Shown here piece by piece: positions 6,602 to 16,050 of a stretch of 64,000 bases of DNA (the stretch's first letter is position 1; each line of letters begins with the position of its first letter). The notes beneath the pieces were generated by a model that did no database searches, was not told where the DNA came from, and saw only the letters and a list, made by a program, of their open reading frames with translations. The stretch is taken from the NCBI GenBank assembly GCA_035577985.1, contig DATJZY010000132.1, forward strand, positions 1 through 64,000, read 5' to 3'. This DNA comes from Candidatus Eisenbacteria bacterium (GTDB lineage Bacteria; Desulfobacterota; Binatia; DP-6). The position numbers were made by a program, and so were the translations under genes.

Positions 6602-8287
6602 CTACGCGCGGCCTCCGCGCAGGAGGCGTCCGGGCAGCGCGCCGTCGGCCTTCACGGCATCCCGTCCGCCCTCGCGCACGACGACCCCGTTCACGACCAC
6701 GGCGTTGATCCCGAACGCGTCGGCGACCAGGCGATCCGCGCCCGCCGGCAGGTCGTGCACGCGCCGGAGCTTCGAGCACCCGACGGTGTCGGGATCGAAG
6801 ACCGTGACGTCGGCGGCGAGCCCGGGCGCGAGGCGCCCGCGGTCCTGGATGCCCATCACGTCGGCGACGCGCGAGGTGAGCATGCGCACCGCCTGTTCCA
6901 GCGTCAGCGTCCCCTTCTCGCGCACCCAGTGACCCAGCAGGTGCGTCGAGAAGCACGCGTCGCAGAGCTGGCTCGCGTGCGCGCCGGCGTCCGAGAGGCC
7001 GATCATCGTGTTCGGGTGTACGAGCAGCTCGGCCACCTCGTCCTCGTCGAAGTTGACGACCGACATCCGGAAGCGCGCCGCGAGATCCGACGCCAGCGCG
7101 AGGTCGAGCATCAGGTCGACGGGATCCGTGCCGCGCTCGCGTGCGACCACCTCCATGCCACGCTCCTCGAGCGACGGTTCGGGCGGATAGTACGACACGA
7201 CCATGCGCTCCCACGAGAAGGCGAACACGCCCGCCATCCGCGTCGCCAGCTCGTCGCGCATGCGCTGGCGGAAGGCGGGATCGCGGTAGGCGCGGATGCG
7301 ACCCTCGCGGTCCTCGCCGGCGATCGTGCGGAACGCACCCATGCTCTCGAAGATGAACGGCTCGGCCAGGTCGAACTCGAAGTTGAGCGGCCGGCACGCC
7401 ACCTGCGGGACCACCGGAATGCCCTGCTTCACGATCGCCTCGGACTGCTCGAGGAACATGCGGTGCGAGCCCGGGCCCATCATGCCCGCGAGCAGCGCCG
7501 TCCACGTGAGCGTGCGGCCGGTCTCGGTCGCGAGCTGGGTGAACTGCTCGAAGAAGAGCCCGGGGCCCGCCGTCATCTGGAGGACGCCGCGGCCGAGCTC
7601 GCCGAGCGCACCCGCGACCTGCCGCAGCTCCTCGAACTCCGCCACGCGGCTCGGCACGGGCTTGCCCGCGTAGCCGACGTGGGTCGGCGCCTTCGACGAC
7701 GCGAAGCCGATCGCGCCGGCCGCGACCGCGTCCCGGACGATCGCGCGCATGCGCGCGATCTCGTCGTCGGTCGCGGGACGCTCGGTCGCCTCCTCGCCCA
7801 TCACGTAGAGGCGCACGGGCGTGTGCCCGATCAGGGCGCCGACGTTGATCGCCATGCCGCGGCGCTCGACGGCGTCCAGGTATTCCGGGAACGTCTCGAA
7901 CGGCCAGTCCGAGCCGCAGCCGGCCTCGAGGCACGCGAGGCTCATGCCCTCGACCTTCTCGAGCGTGCGCAGGATGAGACCGCGATGCGCCGGCCGCGTG
8001 GGCGCGACGCCGAAGCCGCAGTTCCCCATGACGACCGTCGTGACGCCGTGCCAGGGCGAGATCGAGAGCATCCGGTCCCACAGGATCTGTGCGTCGTAGT
8101 GCGTGTGGATGTCGATGAAGCCGGGGGCGACGACGCGGCCGCCGGCGTCGATCGTGCGCTCGGCGCGTGCGGAGACGTGGCCGAGGGCGACGATGCGCCC
8201 GTCCTTCACCGCGACGTCGCCGGTGTAGGCCGGCGCGCCGGTCCCGTCGACGATGCTGCCGCCGCGGATCAGGAGATCACAGTCCAT
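6602..8287 (-). CDS. N-acyl-D-amino-acid deacylase-like amidohydrolase
   Basis: A 561-residue amidohydrolase. Key features are the metal site GFIDIHTHYDAQ (residues about 56-67), the MGNCGFG loop with a metal-bridging Cys near residue 90, and GLSDAGAHASQ near 440. Together they are typical of the D-aminoacylase branch of the amidohydrolase superfamily (metal-dependent hydrolysis of N-acyl-D-amino acids or similar amides). The substrate may differ, as many environmental members are uncharacterised. Its start lies inside the end of the preceding PF04909 amidohydrolase gene (11-base overlap), so the two are translationally coupled. It is probably cytoplasmic. Confidence 0.85.
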   Translation of the reverse strand: MDCDLLIRGGSIVDGTGAPAYTGDVAVKDGRIVALGHVSARAERTIDAGGRVVAPGFIDIHTHYDAQILWDRMLSISPWHGVTTVVMGNCGFGVAPTRPAHRGLILRTLEKVEGMSLACLEAGCGSDWPFETFPEYLDAVERRGMAINVGALIGHTPVRLYVMGEEATERPATDDEIARMRAIVRDAVAAGAIGFASSKAPTHVGYAGKPVPSRVAEFEELRQVAGALGELGRGVLQMTAGPGLFFEQFTQLATETGRTLTWTALLAGMMGPGSHRMFLEQSEAIVKQGIPVVPQVACRPLNFEFDLAEPFIFESMGAFRTIAGEDREGRIRAYRDPAFRQRMRDELATRMAGVFAFSWERMVVSYYPPEPSLEERGMEVVARERGTDPVDLMLDLALASDLAARFRMSVVNFDEDEVAELLVHPNTMIGLSDAGAHASQLCDACFSTHLLGHWVREKGTLTLEQAVRMLTSRVADVMGIQDRGRLAPGLAADVTVFDPDTVGCSKLRRVHDLPAGADRLVADAFGINAVVVNGVVVREGGRDAVKADGALPGRLLRGGRA

Positions 8288-9368
8288 AGAGCCTCGCGAC
8301 GTTGTCGTGCAGGACGAGATCGCGCGTCGCCTGCGGGAGCGCCCCTGCCTGCTCGCGCAGCACGTCCTGCGACCACGGCCAGGTCGAGTCGCTGTGCGGG
8401 AAGTCGTTGCCCCACATGAGGCGCTCGGGATTCTGGAGGTGCACCGTCTGGAAGGCCGCCCAGTCGTCCTGGAACGTCACGTAGATGTGGTCGCGGAAGA
8501 ACTCGCTCGGCAGGCGCGAGAGCCCCTGGTGCCGGAGGTACTGGTGGCGCTTGTAGTAGTGGTCCATGCGATACATCCAGTGCGGCACCCAGCCGGCGTC
8601 GGCCTCGACGCACACGATGCGGAGCCTCGGATGGCGCTCGAAGACGCCGCCGAAGATGAGCATCCCCATGATGTCCTGGTTGGCGCGGATGATCGCGACT
8701 GCGTGGTTCATGAACGGACCGCGCGCGCGGGAGAAGGCGTCCGGCGTCGTGAGGATGTGGAAGGAGAGCGGCAGGCCGATCTCGATCGCGGCTTCCCAGA
8801 ACGGGTCGTAGATCGGATCGTGGTAGTCGGACTGTCCGGGCACGCCGGGCAGCATGACGCCGCGGAGCCCGAGCGCCTTGATCTCCTTCAGATCCTCGAT
8901 GCCTTCCTGCGGCGTGCGCATCGCCGTCTGGCCGACGCCGACGAGGCGCGCCGGGTCGGTCCCGCAGTACTCCGCCATCCAGCGGTTGAACGCGCGCATA
9001 TACGTGCGCTTGTAGTCGAGGTCCTTGTGGTTGCAGAGCACCATGCCGACGGTGGGATAGAGGACCTCGGCCGCGACGCCGTCGCGATCCTGGTCGGCGG
9101 CGCGTCCCGCCGGATCCCAGCCGCTGCGATACCAGTCCTCGAAGCGACCCGAGAGCGAGATGTCCTCGGCCTTCTTGCCGGCCGCGGCAACGAGACCGAT
9201 CGGAATCATCGAGTTCATCCCGGGAATGACGTAGACGTCGCCGCCGTTGTCGTTGCGCTGGACGTGCGGGGCGTCGTCCTTGTCGCGCGCGGCGACGAAT
9301 TTGCGGTACGTCTCGGGGTGTTCGGTCACGTGCGAATCCGCGGAAATGATGGGTCGCGCCGTCAACAT
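8277..9368 (-). CDS. PF04909-type amidohydrolase
   Basis: A 363-residue TIM-barrel metal-dependent hydrolase of the amidohydrolase-2 family. It starts with the SADSHV variant of the first metal motif (residues 10-15), has 'SFHILTTPD' mid-protein and ends with the conserved 'LMWGNDFPHSDSTWPWS' block. Family members decarboxylate aromatic acids (ACMSD, gamma-resorcylate type) or hydrolyse C-C/C-N bonds. The substrate cannot be told here. It precedes the D-aminoacylase-like gene with an 11-base overlap and diverges from another PF04909 gene only 44 bases away. Confidence 0.85.
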   Translation of the reverse strand: MLTARPIISADSHVTEHPETYRKFVAARDKDDAPHVQRNDNGGDVYVIPGMNSMIPIGLVAAAGKKAEDISLSGRFEDWYRSGWDPAGRAADQDRDGVAAEVLYPTVGMVLCNHKDLDYKRTYMRAFNRWMAEYCGTDPARLVGVGQTAMRTPQEGIEDLKEIKALGLRGVMLPGVPGQSDYHDPIYDPFWEAAIEIGLPLSFHILTTPDAFSRARGPFMNHAVAIIRANQDIMGMLIFGGVFERHPRLRIVCVEADAGWVPHWMYRMDHYYKRHQYLRHQGLSRLPSEFFRDHIYVTFQDDWAAFQTVHLQNPERLMWGNDFPHSDSTWPWSQDVLREQAGALPQATRDLVLHDNVARLYGL

Positions 9369-9412
9369 GCCGTCCTTGCTCCCACGGTTGGCTCCGTGAA
9401 ATCAAGGTGTCG

Positions 9413-10534
9413 ATGGGACGCCGCTACGAGCTGATCTCCGCCGACTCCCACGTGCTCGAGCCGCCGCACCTGTGGACGGAGTACCTGCCGCGCAAGTTCC
9501 ACCCGAAGGCGCCTCGCGTCGTGCCCGACGGCGACGGCGGCGAGGCCTGGCAGTTCGCGCCCGACGTGCCGCCGGCGCCGATCGGCATCTACGCCTCGGC
9601 CGGCCGGGCGCACGACGACGTGCGCTGGACCGGGGTCACCTTCGCCGGGGCGAACCAGGGCAACTTCCGTGGCGACGTGCGGCTCCAGGAGATGGACGCG
9701 GACGGCGTCGACGCGGAGGTGCTGTACGGCTCGGCGCGGATGCTCTCCCACTTTTTCTCGGATCCCGATCCCGCGTTCCATCTGGCCGGCGTCCAGGCCT
9801 ACAACACGTGGCTCGCCGAGGCCTTCGTGAAGGTGGCGCCGGATCGACTGGTGGGGCTCGCGGCGATGCCGGCGCTCGGCGTCGACGCCTGCATCCAGGA
9901 GCTCGAGCGCTGCCTCGCGCTCGGTCTTCGCGGCGCCTGGCTTCTGACCCTGCCGTCGACCGGTGCGGCGATCCGACCCGAGGACGACCCCTTCTGGGAC
10001 GCCGCGCAGGCGCTCGGCGTGGCCGTGCACTTCCACGTGCGCATCATGCGCCAGGTGACGCGTCCCCATCCGAAGGGCGTACGGGGCGACACGCTCTGGG
10101 GCCTCGCGGGCAACGGTGCGCAGGCCTTCCTCACCGATCTGCCGGAGATCATCGTGTCGGGCGTGCACGACCGCTTCCCGCGTCTAACCTGGGTGGCGGC
10201 CGAGACCGGCGCGGGCTGGATCCCCTACATCCTCGAGCAGCTCGACGACCGCTGGTGGCGCAACCGCTCCTGGCTCCCCGTGGCGCTCCGCCACGAACCG
10301 AGCCACTACTTCCGGCGGAACTGGCGCGCCACCTTCATGATCGATCACGTGGCGGTCGAGAACCGGGACGACGTCGGCATCGACAATCTCATGTGGTCGA
10401 CGGACTATCCGCATCACGGATGCGACTGGCCGCAGACGCGCCGCGTGACCGCCGCGCTCATGCGCGACGTTCCCGCCGACGATCGGCGGAAGCTATGCGC
10501 CCTCAACGCCGCATCGCTCTACGGGCTCGGATAG
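9413..10534 (+). CDS. PF04909-type amidohydrolase
   Basis: A 373-residue relative of the divergent gene at 8277, again with SADSHV near the N-terminus (residues about 8-13) and 'LMWSTDYPHHGCDWPQ' near the end, so the metal-binding barrel is complete. An alternative GTG start lies at 9407, but AAGG at 9404-9407 is better spaced for the ATG at 9413. The last 40 bases overlap the start of the VirJ/AcvB-like gene, an unusually long overlap. The two neighbouring amidohydrolases share a layout but are clearly diverged in the middle. The reaction is unknown. Confidence 0.85.
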   Translation: MGRRYELISADSHVLEPPHLWTEYLPRKFHPKAPRVVPDGDGGEAWQFAPDVPPAPIGIYASAGRAHDDVRWTGVTFAGANQGNFRGDVRLQEMDADGVDAEVLYGSARMLSHFFSDPDPAFHLAGVQAYNTWLAEAFVKVAPDRLVGLAAMPALGVDACIQELERCLALGLRGAWLLTLPSTGAAIRPEDDPFWDAAQALGVAVHFHVRIMRQVTRPHPKGVRGDTLWGLAGNGAQAFLTDLPEIIVSGVHDRFPRLTWVAAETGAGWIPYILEQLDDRWWRNRSWLPVALRHEPSHYFRRNWRATFMIDHVAVENRDDVGIDNLMWSTDYPHHGCDWPQTRRVTAALMRDVPADDRRKLCALNAASLYGLG

Positions 10535-11247
10535 CGGCCTGCATCGCCGTCGCCGCGCTGGCCGCGTCCGCCCGCGCCGACGAGCCGCCGCCCTGGCCCG
10601 CCGCCGCCGAGGCGCTCTCGCTCCCGCTGACGATCGTTCCGGCGACGGGCGCGGCGCGGGCGCTGCTCGTCTTCTTCTCGGGCGACGGTGGCTGGGCGGC
10701 GGTCGACCAGGAAGTGTCGAGCGGGCTCGCGGCTCGCGGCGTCGCGACGATCGGCTGGAGCTCGCTGCGGTACTTCGCGACGACGCAGTCCCCGGTGCGC
10801 GTGGCCGAGGACCTGCGACGCCTGCTCCGCGTCCTCGAGCCGGCGGGCCTTCCGATCTTCGTCGGTGGCTACTCCTTCGGAGCCGAGGTGGCACCGGTCG
10901 TGCTCGCCGGCGAGTGGTCCGCCGCCGAGAGGAAGCGGATCGCGGGGCTCCTCCTGCTCGCACCGGGCGCGAGCGCGAGCTTCCGCGTCAACCCGCTCGA
11001 CTGGATCCGCGATCCCCCCGTCGACCCGAAGCACCGGATCGACGACGCCGCCCGGCGCCTGGGCGGCCTCCGCACCCTGTGCGTCACCGGCGTCGACGAC
11101 ACGACGTCGGCATGCGGCGCGCTGGCCGACGTTCCGGGCGTGACGGTTGCGCGCGTGCCGGGCACGCACCATTTCGAGAACGGGATCCCCGCCGTGATCG
11201 ACGCGGCGACGACCCGCCTGTTCATGCCAGCACTGGAGGAGCGATGA
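10495..11247 (+). CDS. VirJ/AcvB-like periplasmic hydrolase
   Basis: A 250-residue alpha/beta-hydrolase-fold protein with a signal peptide (hydrophobic stretch about 11-26, cleavage near ASARA-DE). It has the VirJ-family FSGDGGW (61-67), the nucleophile elbow GYSFG (125-129, Ser127) and a C-terminal GTHHFE with the probable catalytic His. It matches the single-domain VirJ form. AcvB of Agrobacterium hydrolyses lysyl-phosphatidylglycerol in the periplasm, and AcvB/AtvA is encoded with LpiA/MprF in rhizobia. The same pairing occurs here with mprF two genes downstream. I infer a role in turnover of aminoacylated lipids. Confidence 0.8.
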   Translation: MRPQRRIALRARIAACIAVAALAASARADEPPPWPAAAEALSLPLTIVPATGAARALLVFFSGDGGWAAVDQEVSSGLAARGVATIGWSSLRYFATTQSPVRVAEDLRRLLRVLEPAGLPIFVGGYSFGAEVAPVVLAGEWSAAERKRIAGLLLLAPGASASFRVNPLDWIRDPPVDPKHRIDDAARRLGGLRTLCVTGVDDTTSACGALADVPGVTVARVPGTHHFENGIPAVIDAATTRLFMPALEER

Positions 11248-11969
11248 GCGCCAATGCGACGATGGAGGTCCAGGAACGAACGTGCTGCCTGTGCGAACGC
11301 ACGGGCCGGCGGTCGACGATGATTGCGGCGGCGATGGTCCGGCCGCAGGTGGCGGCGCACATCGCGCAGCACTACCCCGACAAGTGGACGGGCGCCGGCT
11401 ACCTCTGCCGGAACTGTCTCAACACCGAGCGACTCGACTACGTCACCGCCCGGCTCACCCAAGAGAAGGGTGCACTCTCCACGGTCGAGGAGGAGGTCGC
11501 CAAGAAGGCGGGCCTGCACCTCACGATCGCGCGCAACATCGACGCCCAGTTCCAGGAGGGCCTCACGGTCGGCCAGGCGGCCGCCGACACCGTCGCCCGC
11601 ATCGGCGGCTCGTGGGTGTTCGTTATCGGATTCCTCGTCTTCCTGGTCCTCTGGATGGCGTTCAACACCTTCGTGCTGCGGCAGACGTCGTTCGATCCCT
11701 ATCCCTACATCCTCCTGAACCTCGTGCTCTCGTGCATCGCCGCGCTCCAGGCCCCGATCATCATGATGTCGCAGAACCGGCAGAGCGAGCGCGATCGCGT
11801 CGAATCGACCCACGACTATGAGACGGACTTGAAGGCCGAGATCGAGATCGCGAGCCTCCACGACAAGATCGACCACCTGCTGCACGCGCAGTGGGAGCGG
11901 ATGGTGGAGCTGCAGGAGATGCAGATCGACCTCCTGACCGAGATCGCCGGGCGACCGCGACGGCTCTGA
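11244..11969 (+). CDS. DUF1003 membrane protein with N-terminal CxxC pairs
   Basis: A 241-residue protein. An N-terminal zinc-ribbon-like part has C14-x2-C17 and C55-x2-C58. Two hydrophobic helices (about 128-145 and 156-176) belong to the DUF1003 family, followed by the family-typical AL-QAP-IIMMSQNRQ and a charged helical tail. Function of DUF1003 proteins is not established. The ATG overlaps the stop of the VirJ-like gene by 4 bases, and mprF starts one base after this gene's stop. Location between an AcvB-like hydrolase and MprF suggests that it serves lysyl-lipid synthesis or its regulation. Confidence 0.85.
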   Translation: MSANATMEVQERTCCLCERTGRRSTMIAAAMVRPQVAAHIAQHYPDKWTGAGYLCRNCLNTERLDYVTARLTQEKGALSTVEEEVAKKAGLHLTIARNIDAQFQEGLTVGQAAADTVARIGGSWVFVIGFLVFLVLWMAFNTFVLRQTSFDPYPYILLNLVLSCIAALQAPIIMMSQNRQSERDRVESTHDYETDLKAEIEIASLHDKIDHLLHAQWERMVELQEMQIDLLTEIAGRPRRL

Positions 11970-11970
11970 C

Positions 11971-14523
11971 GTGCTCTGGCGGCTGCGCCATCTGACGCCG
12001 CTGGTCGGCGTCGCGCTGTTCGGCGCCGCGCTCTGGCTGCTCCATCACGCGCTGCGCGGGGTCAACTACCACGACGTCGTGCGCGTGCTGCGGGCCCTCC
12101 CACACCGGCAGGTGGCCCTCGCCGTGCTCACGACCGCCGCCGGCTACTTCTGCCTGACGCTCTACGACACCCTCGCGTGTCGCTATGCGGGCCACGCGCT
12201 CCCGTACCGGCGCACGGCGTTCGCGTCGTTCGTCGGCTACGCGTTCAGCCACACGCTCGGCGTCCCGGTGCTCTCGGGCGGCGCCGTGCGCTACCGCCTG
12301 TATTCGGCCTGGGGGCTCTCGGCCGCGGACCTGGCGATCGTGATCGCGTTCAACGGCTTCACGTTCTGGCTCGGGTTCGCCGGGCTCGGCGGCCTCCTGT
12401 TCCTCGTCCACCCGCCCGCGATCCCGGCAGCGCTCGCCCTGCCGCTGCACTCGATCCGCGGCATCGGGGCCGCGCTGGTCGTGCTGGTCGCCGCGTATCT
12501 TCTCTTCACGGCGCTGCGCCGCACGCCGGTCGTCGTGCGCGGCACCGAGGTCGCGGTGCCGGCGCCGCGGATGGCCGTCGCCCAGCTCGTCGTCTCGACG
12601 CTCGACTGGATCTTCGCCGGCGCGACGCTCTGGGCGCTGCTTCCGGCGACCCCGCACCTCTCGCTGCCGACCCTACTCGGCGTCTTCCTGCTCGCGCAGA
12701 GTGCCGGCCTCGCGAGCCACGTGCCGGGCGGGCTCGGCGTCTTCGAGACGGCGATCCTCCTCCTGCTCGCGCCGCCGCTCGCGCCGCGCGACGTCCTGGG
12801 CTCGCTGCTCGCGTTCCGCGCCGTGTACTACTTCGCTCCGCTGGCGCTGGCGGCGCTGGCGCTCGGCGCGCACGAGCTGGGGCTCCGGCACACGACCTTC
12901 CGGCGCGTCACGCACCTCCTCGAGGACTGGGGATCGGCGGTGGTCCCGCAGGTGCTGGCGATCGCCGCGTTCCTGTCGGGGACGATCCTCCTCTTCTCCG
13001 GCGCGACGCCCGGCATCCCGTCGCGCCTGGCGTTGCTCGACGACGTGCTCCCGCTGGCGGTGCTGGAGGCATCGCACTTCCTCGGCAGCCTCGCCGGGGT
13101 GGGCCTCATCGTTCTCGCGCGCGATCTCCAGCGCCGGCTCGATGCCGCCTACCTCGCGACCGCGGCGCTCCTCGTGGCCGGCATCGCGTTCTCGCTCCTG
13201 AAGGGCGCCGACTACGAGGAGGCGCTCATCCTGACGGTCACGCTCGTCGCGCTGCTCCCGTGCCGCCGCCAGTTCTATCGCCACACGGCGCTGCTCGCCG
13301 AGCGGCTGACGCCGGCGTGGACGGCCGCGGTGGTGCTGGTGGTCGGCGCGTCGGTGTGGCTGTACCTCTTCGCGCACCGCCATACGGCCTACGCCCACGA
13401 GCTCTGGTGGCGGTTCGAGCTCGCCGCGAGCGCGCCGCGCGCGCTGCGCGCCACGACCGGCGCCGTCATCGCCGCGCTCTTCGCCGGGGTGTGGATGCTC
13501 CGCCGCCCCGTCGCGTCCGACCCCGAGCTGCCCGCCCCCGCCGATCTCGACCGTGCGCAGGCGGTCGTGGTCGCGAGCCCGAGCACGATGAGCCATCTCG
13601 CGCTCCTCGGCGACAAGCATCTGCTCTTCAGCGACAGCGGCCGCGCGTTCGTCATGTACGGCGTCGAGGGCCGGAGCTGGGTCGCGCTCGGTGATCCCGT
13701 CGGGCCCGACGACGAGGCGACCGAGCTCGCCTGGCGCTTTCGCGAGCTGTCCGATCGGCACGACGGCTCGACCGTGTTCTACCAGGTCGAGGCGGCACGC
13801 CTGCCGCTCTACCTCGACCTCGGCCTCACCCTCTTGAAGCTCGGCGAGGAGGCCCGCGTGCCGCTCGCCGACTTCGGCCTCGAAGGCGGCGCCCGCAAGG
13901 GACTTCGGCAGGCGGTGCATCGCGTGCGCGACGACGGCTACGAGGTGACGGTGGTGCCGGCGGTCGACGTCGGGCGTCTCATGGACGAGCTGCGCGCCGT
14001 CTCCGACCTCTGGCTCGCCGAGAAGCACACGCGCGAGAAGGGCTTCTCCCTCGGCTTCTTCGCGTCCGACTACCTGCGCCGCTGCCCGGTGGCGGTCGTG
14101 CGGCGCGCGGGGGCGACCGTCGCCTTCGCGAACCTGTGGCTCGGCGCCGGGAAGGACGAGCTGTCGATCGACCTCATGCGCCACCGTCCCGACGCGCCGA
14201 GCGGCGTCATGGACTTCCTGTTCGCCGAGCTGATGGCGTGGGGAAAGGCCGAGGGCTACGCCTGGTTCAACCTCGGGATGGCGCCGCTCTCGGGGCTCGA
14301 GGACCGCGCGCTCGCACCGCTATGGAATCGGGTCGGTGCGATGGTGTTCCGTCACGGCGAGCACTTCTACAACTTCCAGGGGGTGCGCGCGTACAAGGAG
14401 AAGTTCCACCCGACGTGGATGCCCCGCTACCTCGCGTCGCCGGGCGGCCTCACGCTGCCGCGCGTGCTGGTGAACGTCGCGGCGCTCATCTCGGGTGGGC
14501 TCCGCGGCGTGTTCGCGAAGTAG
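11971..14523 (+). CDS. mprF: Bifunctional lysylphosphatidylglycerol flippase/synthetase MprF
   Basis: An 850-residue protein of the usual MprF length. The N-terminal two thirds (to about residue 510) is a bundle of about 13-14 membrane helices, the flippase part. The C-terminal third is a soluble GNAT-like aminoacyltransferase with the signature 'NLGMAPLSGLEDR' near residue 767. It transfers Lys (or Ala) from charged tRNA to phosphatidylglycerol and flips the product outward, lowering the negative surface charge and giving resistance to cationic peptides. A GTG start one base after the DUF1003 stop is the only reasonable choice. With the VirJ/AcvB-like gene it forms an aminoacyl-lipid module. 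Confidence 0.92.
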   Translation: MLWRLRHLTPLVGVALFGAALWLLHHALRGVNYHDVVRVLRALPHRQVALAVLTTAAGYFCLTLYDTLACRYAGHALPYRRTAFASFVGYAFSHTLGVPVLSGGAVRYRLYSAWGLSAADLAIVIAFNGFTFWLGFAGLGGLLFLVHPPAIPAALALPLHSIRGIGAALVVLVAAYLLFTALRRTPVVVRGTEVAVPAPRMAVAQLVVSTLDWIFAGATLWALLPATPHLSLPTLLGVFLLAQSAGLASHVPGGLGVFETAILLLLAPPLAPRDVLGSLLAFRAVYYFAPLALAALALGAHELGLRHTTFRRVTHLLEDWGSAVVPQVLAIAAFLSGTILLFSGATPGIPSRLALLDDVLPLAVLEASHFLGSLAGVGLIVLARDLQRRLDAAYLATAALLVAGIAFSLLKGADYEEALILTVTLVALLPCRRQFYRHTALLAERLTPAWTAAVVLVVGASVWLYLFAHRHTAYAHELWWRFELAASAPRALRATTGAVIAALFAGVWMLRRPVASDPELPAPADLDRAQAVVVASPSTMSHLALLGDKHLLFSDSGRAFVMYGVEGRSWVALGDPVGPDDEATELAWRFRELSDRHDGSTVFYQVEAARLPLYLDLGLTLLKLGEEARVPLADFGLEGGARKGLRQAVHRVRDDGYEVTVVPAVDVGRLMDELRAVSDLWLAEKHTREKGFSLGFFASDYLRRCPVAVVRRAGATVAFANLWLGAGKDELSIDLMRHRPDAPSGVMDFLFAELMAWGKAEGYAWFNLGMAPLSGLEDRALAPLWNRVGAMVFRHGEHFYNFQGVRAYKEKFHPTWMPRYLASPGGLTLPRVLVNVAALISGGLRGVFAK

Positions 14524-14561
14524 CCGGACGCTGCGCTCGCCTCACGCAGCGCCGTTGCGAT

Positions 14562-15896
14562 CTACAGGAGCGTGCCGCGGAAGATGAGGCTCGCCACCGA
14601 GAAGTAGATCACCAGCCCCGTGACGTCGACGAGCGTTGCAACGAACGGGGCACACGCGCTCGCGGGGTCGAAGCCCAGGCGCCGCAGAACGAACGGCAGC
14701 AGCGAGCCGGCGAACGTTCCGAACGTGACGACGCCGATGAGACTCACCGCCACCGTCGAGCCGACCAGCAGATAGTGCTCGCCGTACGCACCGAAGAGGC
14801 CGACCCAGGCCAGGATCCGCGCCAGGCCGATCGAGCCGAGGATCGAGCCGAGAACGAGCCCGGCGGAGATCTCGCGGCGAATCACGCGCCACCAGTCGCG
14901 CAGGCGCACCTCACCGAGCGCCATTGCCCGGATGACCAGCGTCGAGGCCTGGGAGCCGGAGTTGCCGCCGCTGCTGATGATGAGTGGGACGAAGAGCGCC
15001 AGCACGACCGCGCGCTCGATCTCCTTCTCGAAATACCCCATCGCCGTCGCCGTCAGCATCTCGCCGAGGAAGAGGGCCGAGAGCCACCCCGCCCGCTTCC
15101 TCACCAGGCTCGCGAAGCCGATCTCGAGATACGGAACCCCGAGCACTTCCGAGCCGCCCATCTTCTGAATCTCTTTCGTCGCCTGCTCGGAGACGACGTG
15201 GACGACGTCGTCGGCCGTGACGATGCCCTGCATGCGACCCGCGTCGTCGACCACCGGAAGCGCGATCAGGCCCGAGCGCTGGAAGAGCCGGCTGACGTCC
15301 TCCTGGGCCGTGTGCCCGGTCACGGTGACGACGCTCGTCCGCATGATGTCGCACACGCATTGACCCGCGTGTGCGTCGAACAGCTCGCGAAACGAGACGA
15401 CGCCGAGGAGCCGCTGATCCGCCGCGAGGACGTAGCAGTAGTAGATGGTCTCGACCTGTTGGCGCCCTTGCTTGCGCAGGTAGGCCATCGCCTCGTCGAC
15501 CGTCATCTCTGGCCGAAGGCGGGCGAAGCGCGTGTTCATCAACCCGCCCGCCCGGTCCTCGGCGTAGGCGAGCAGACCCTGGACCTCCTGGCGGGTCGGG
15601 TCGTCGAGGAGCGCGAGCAGCGCCGCACGCGCCCCGGGAGGTACCGCCTGGACCAGGTCGGTGGCATCGTCTGGAGCGAGGAGTCGCATCCAGGATCGGC
15701 GGTCCCCCCCCGGCAGGCCCAGGACGATTGCCGCTTGATCCGCCGCGCTCAGCGAGAAGAAGAGGTCCTCCGCCTCGGCTCTCGGAAGCAGGAGGAAGGC
15801 CTCCACGCGGTCGCGTGGCGACAAGATCGGCCAGATCTCCTGCAGCTCTTCCACCGAGACGCGATCGTCTCGCGCCAGGGCCTGGGACATGGGCAT
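14562..15896 (-). CDS. mgtE: Magnesium transporter MgtE
   Basis: A 444-residue inner-membrane Mg2+ channel. Residues about 15-120 form the helical N-domain, about 130-250 two CBS domains that sense cytosolic Mg2+, and the last 180 residues five membrane helices. The pore signature PLIISSGGNSGSQAST is present near residue 320. The frame stays open far upstream, but the family N-terminus begins at the ATG at 15896 (MPMSQALA). The 154 bases before it show no clear Mg2+ riboswitch. It lies downstream of the peroxiredoxin-like gene on the same strand. Confidence 0.92.
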   Translation of the reverse strand: MPMSQALARDDRVSVEELQEIWPILSPRDRVEAFLLLPRAEAEDLFFSLSAADQAAIVLGLPGGDRRSWMRLLAPDDATDLVQAVPPGARAALLALLDDPTRQEVQGLLAYAEDRAGGLMNTRFARLRPEMTVDEAMAYLRKQGRQQVETIYYCYVLAADQRLLGVVSFRELFDAHAGQCVCDIMRTSVVTVTGHTAQEDVSRLFQRSGLIALPVVDDAGRMQGIVTADDVVHVVSEQATKEIQKMGGSEVLGVPYLEIGFASLVRKRAGWLSALFLGEMLTATAMGYFEKEIERAVVLALFVPLIISSGGNSGSQASTLVIRAMALGEVRLRDWWRVIRREISAGLVLGSILGSIGLARILAWVGLFGAYGEHYLLVGSTVAVSLIGVVTFGTFAGSLLPFVLRRLGFDPASACAPFVATLVDVTGLVIYFSVASLIFRGTLL

Positions 15897-16050
15897 CGGT
15901 CGGTCCTCCCGTTCGTTCTGCACACGGCCATCACCATCGGGGCAATGGCTGGGAGCGCCATTACCACCATCGTGCCAGGTCAAACGAGCCGCATGTGCAG
16001 GCAGTGCGCACCGCCGTCGAGCGTTGCCCAGCGCGATCGGATCGGCGCGT

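Noticed and set aside
6045..8081. 678-codon minus-strand frame under the D-aminoacylase gene
   Set aside because: Low-complexity Arg/His/Ala/Gly composition in a shifted frame of the clear amidohydrolase gene at 6602-8287.
15897..16050. Possible magnesium riboswitch before mgtE
   Set aside because: I looked for long paired stems and M-box-like conserved blocks on the minus strand and saw none; a model search would decide.
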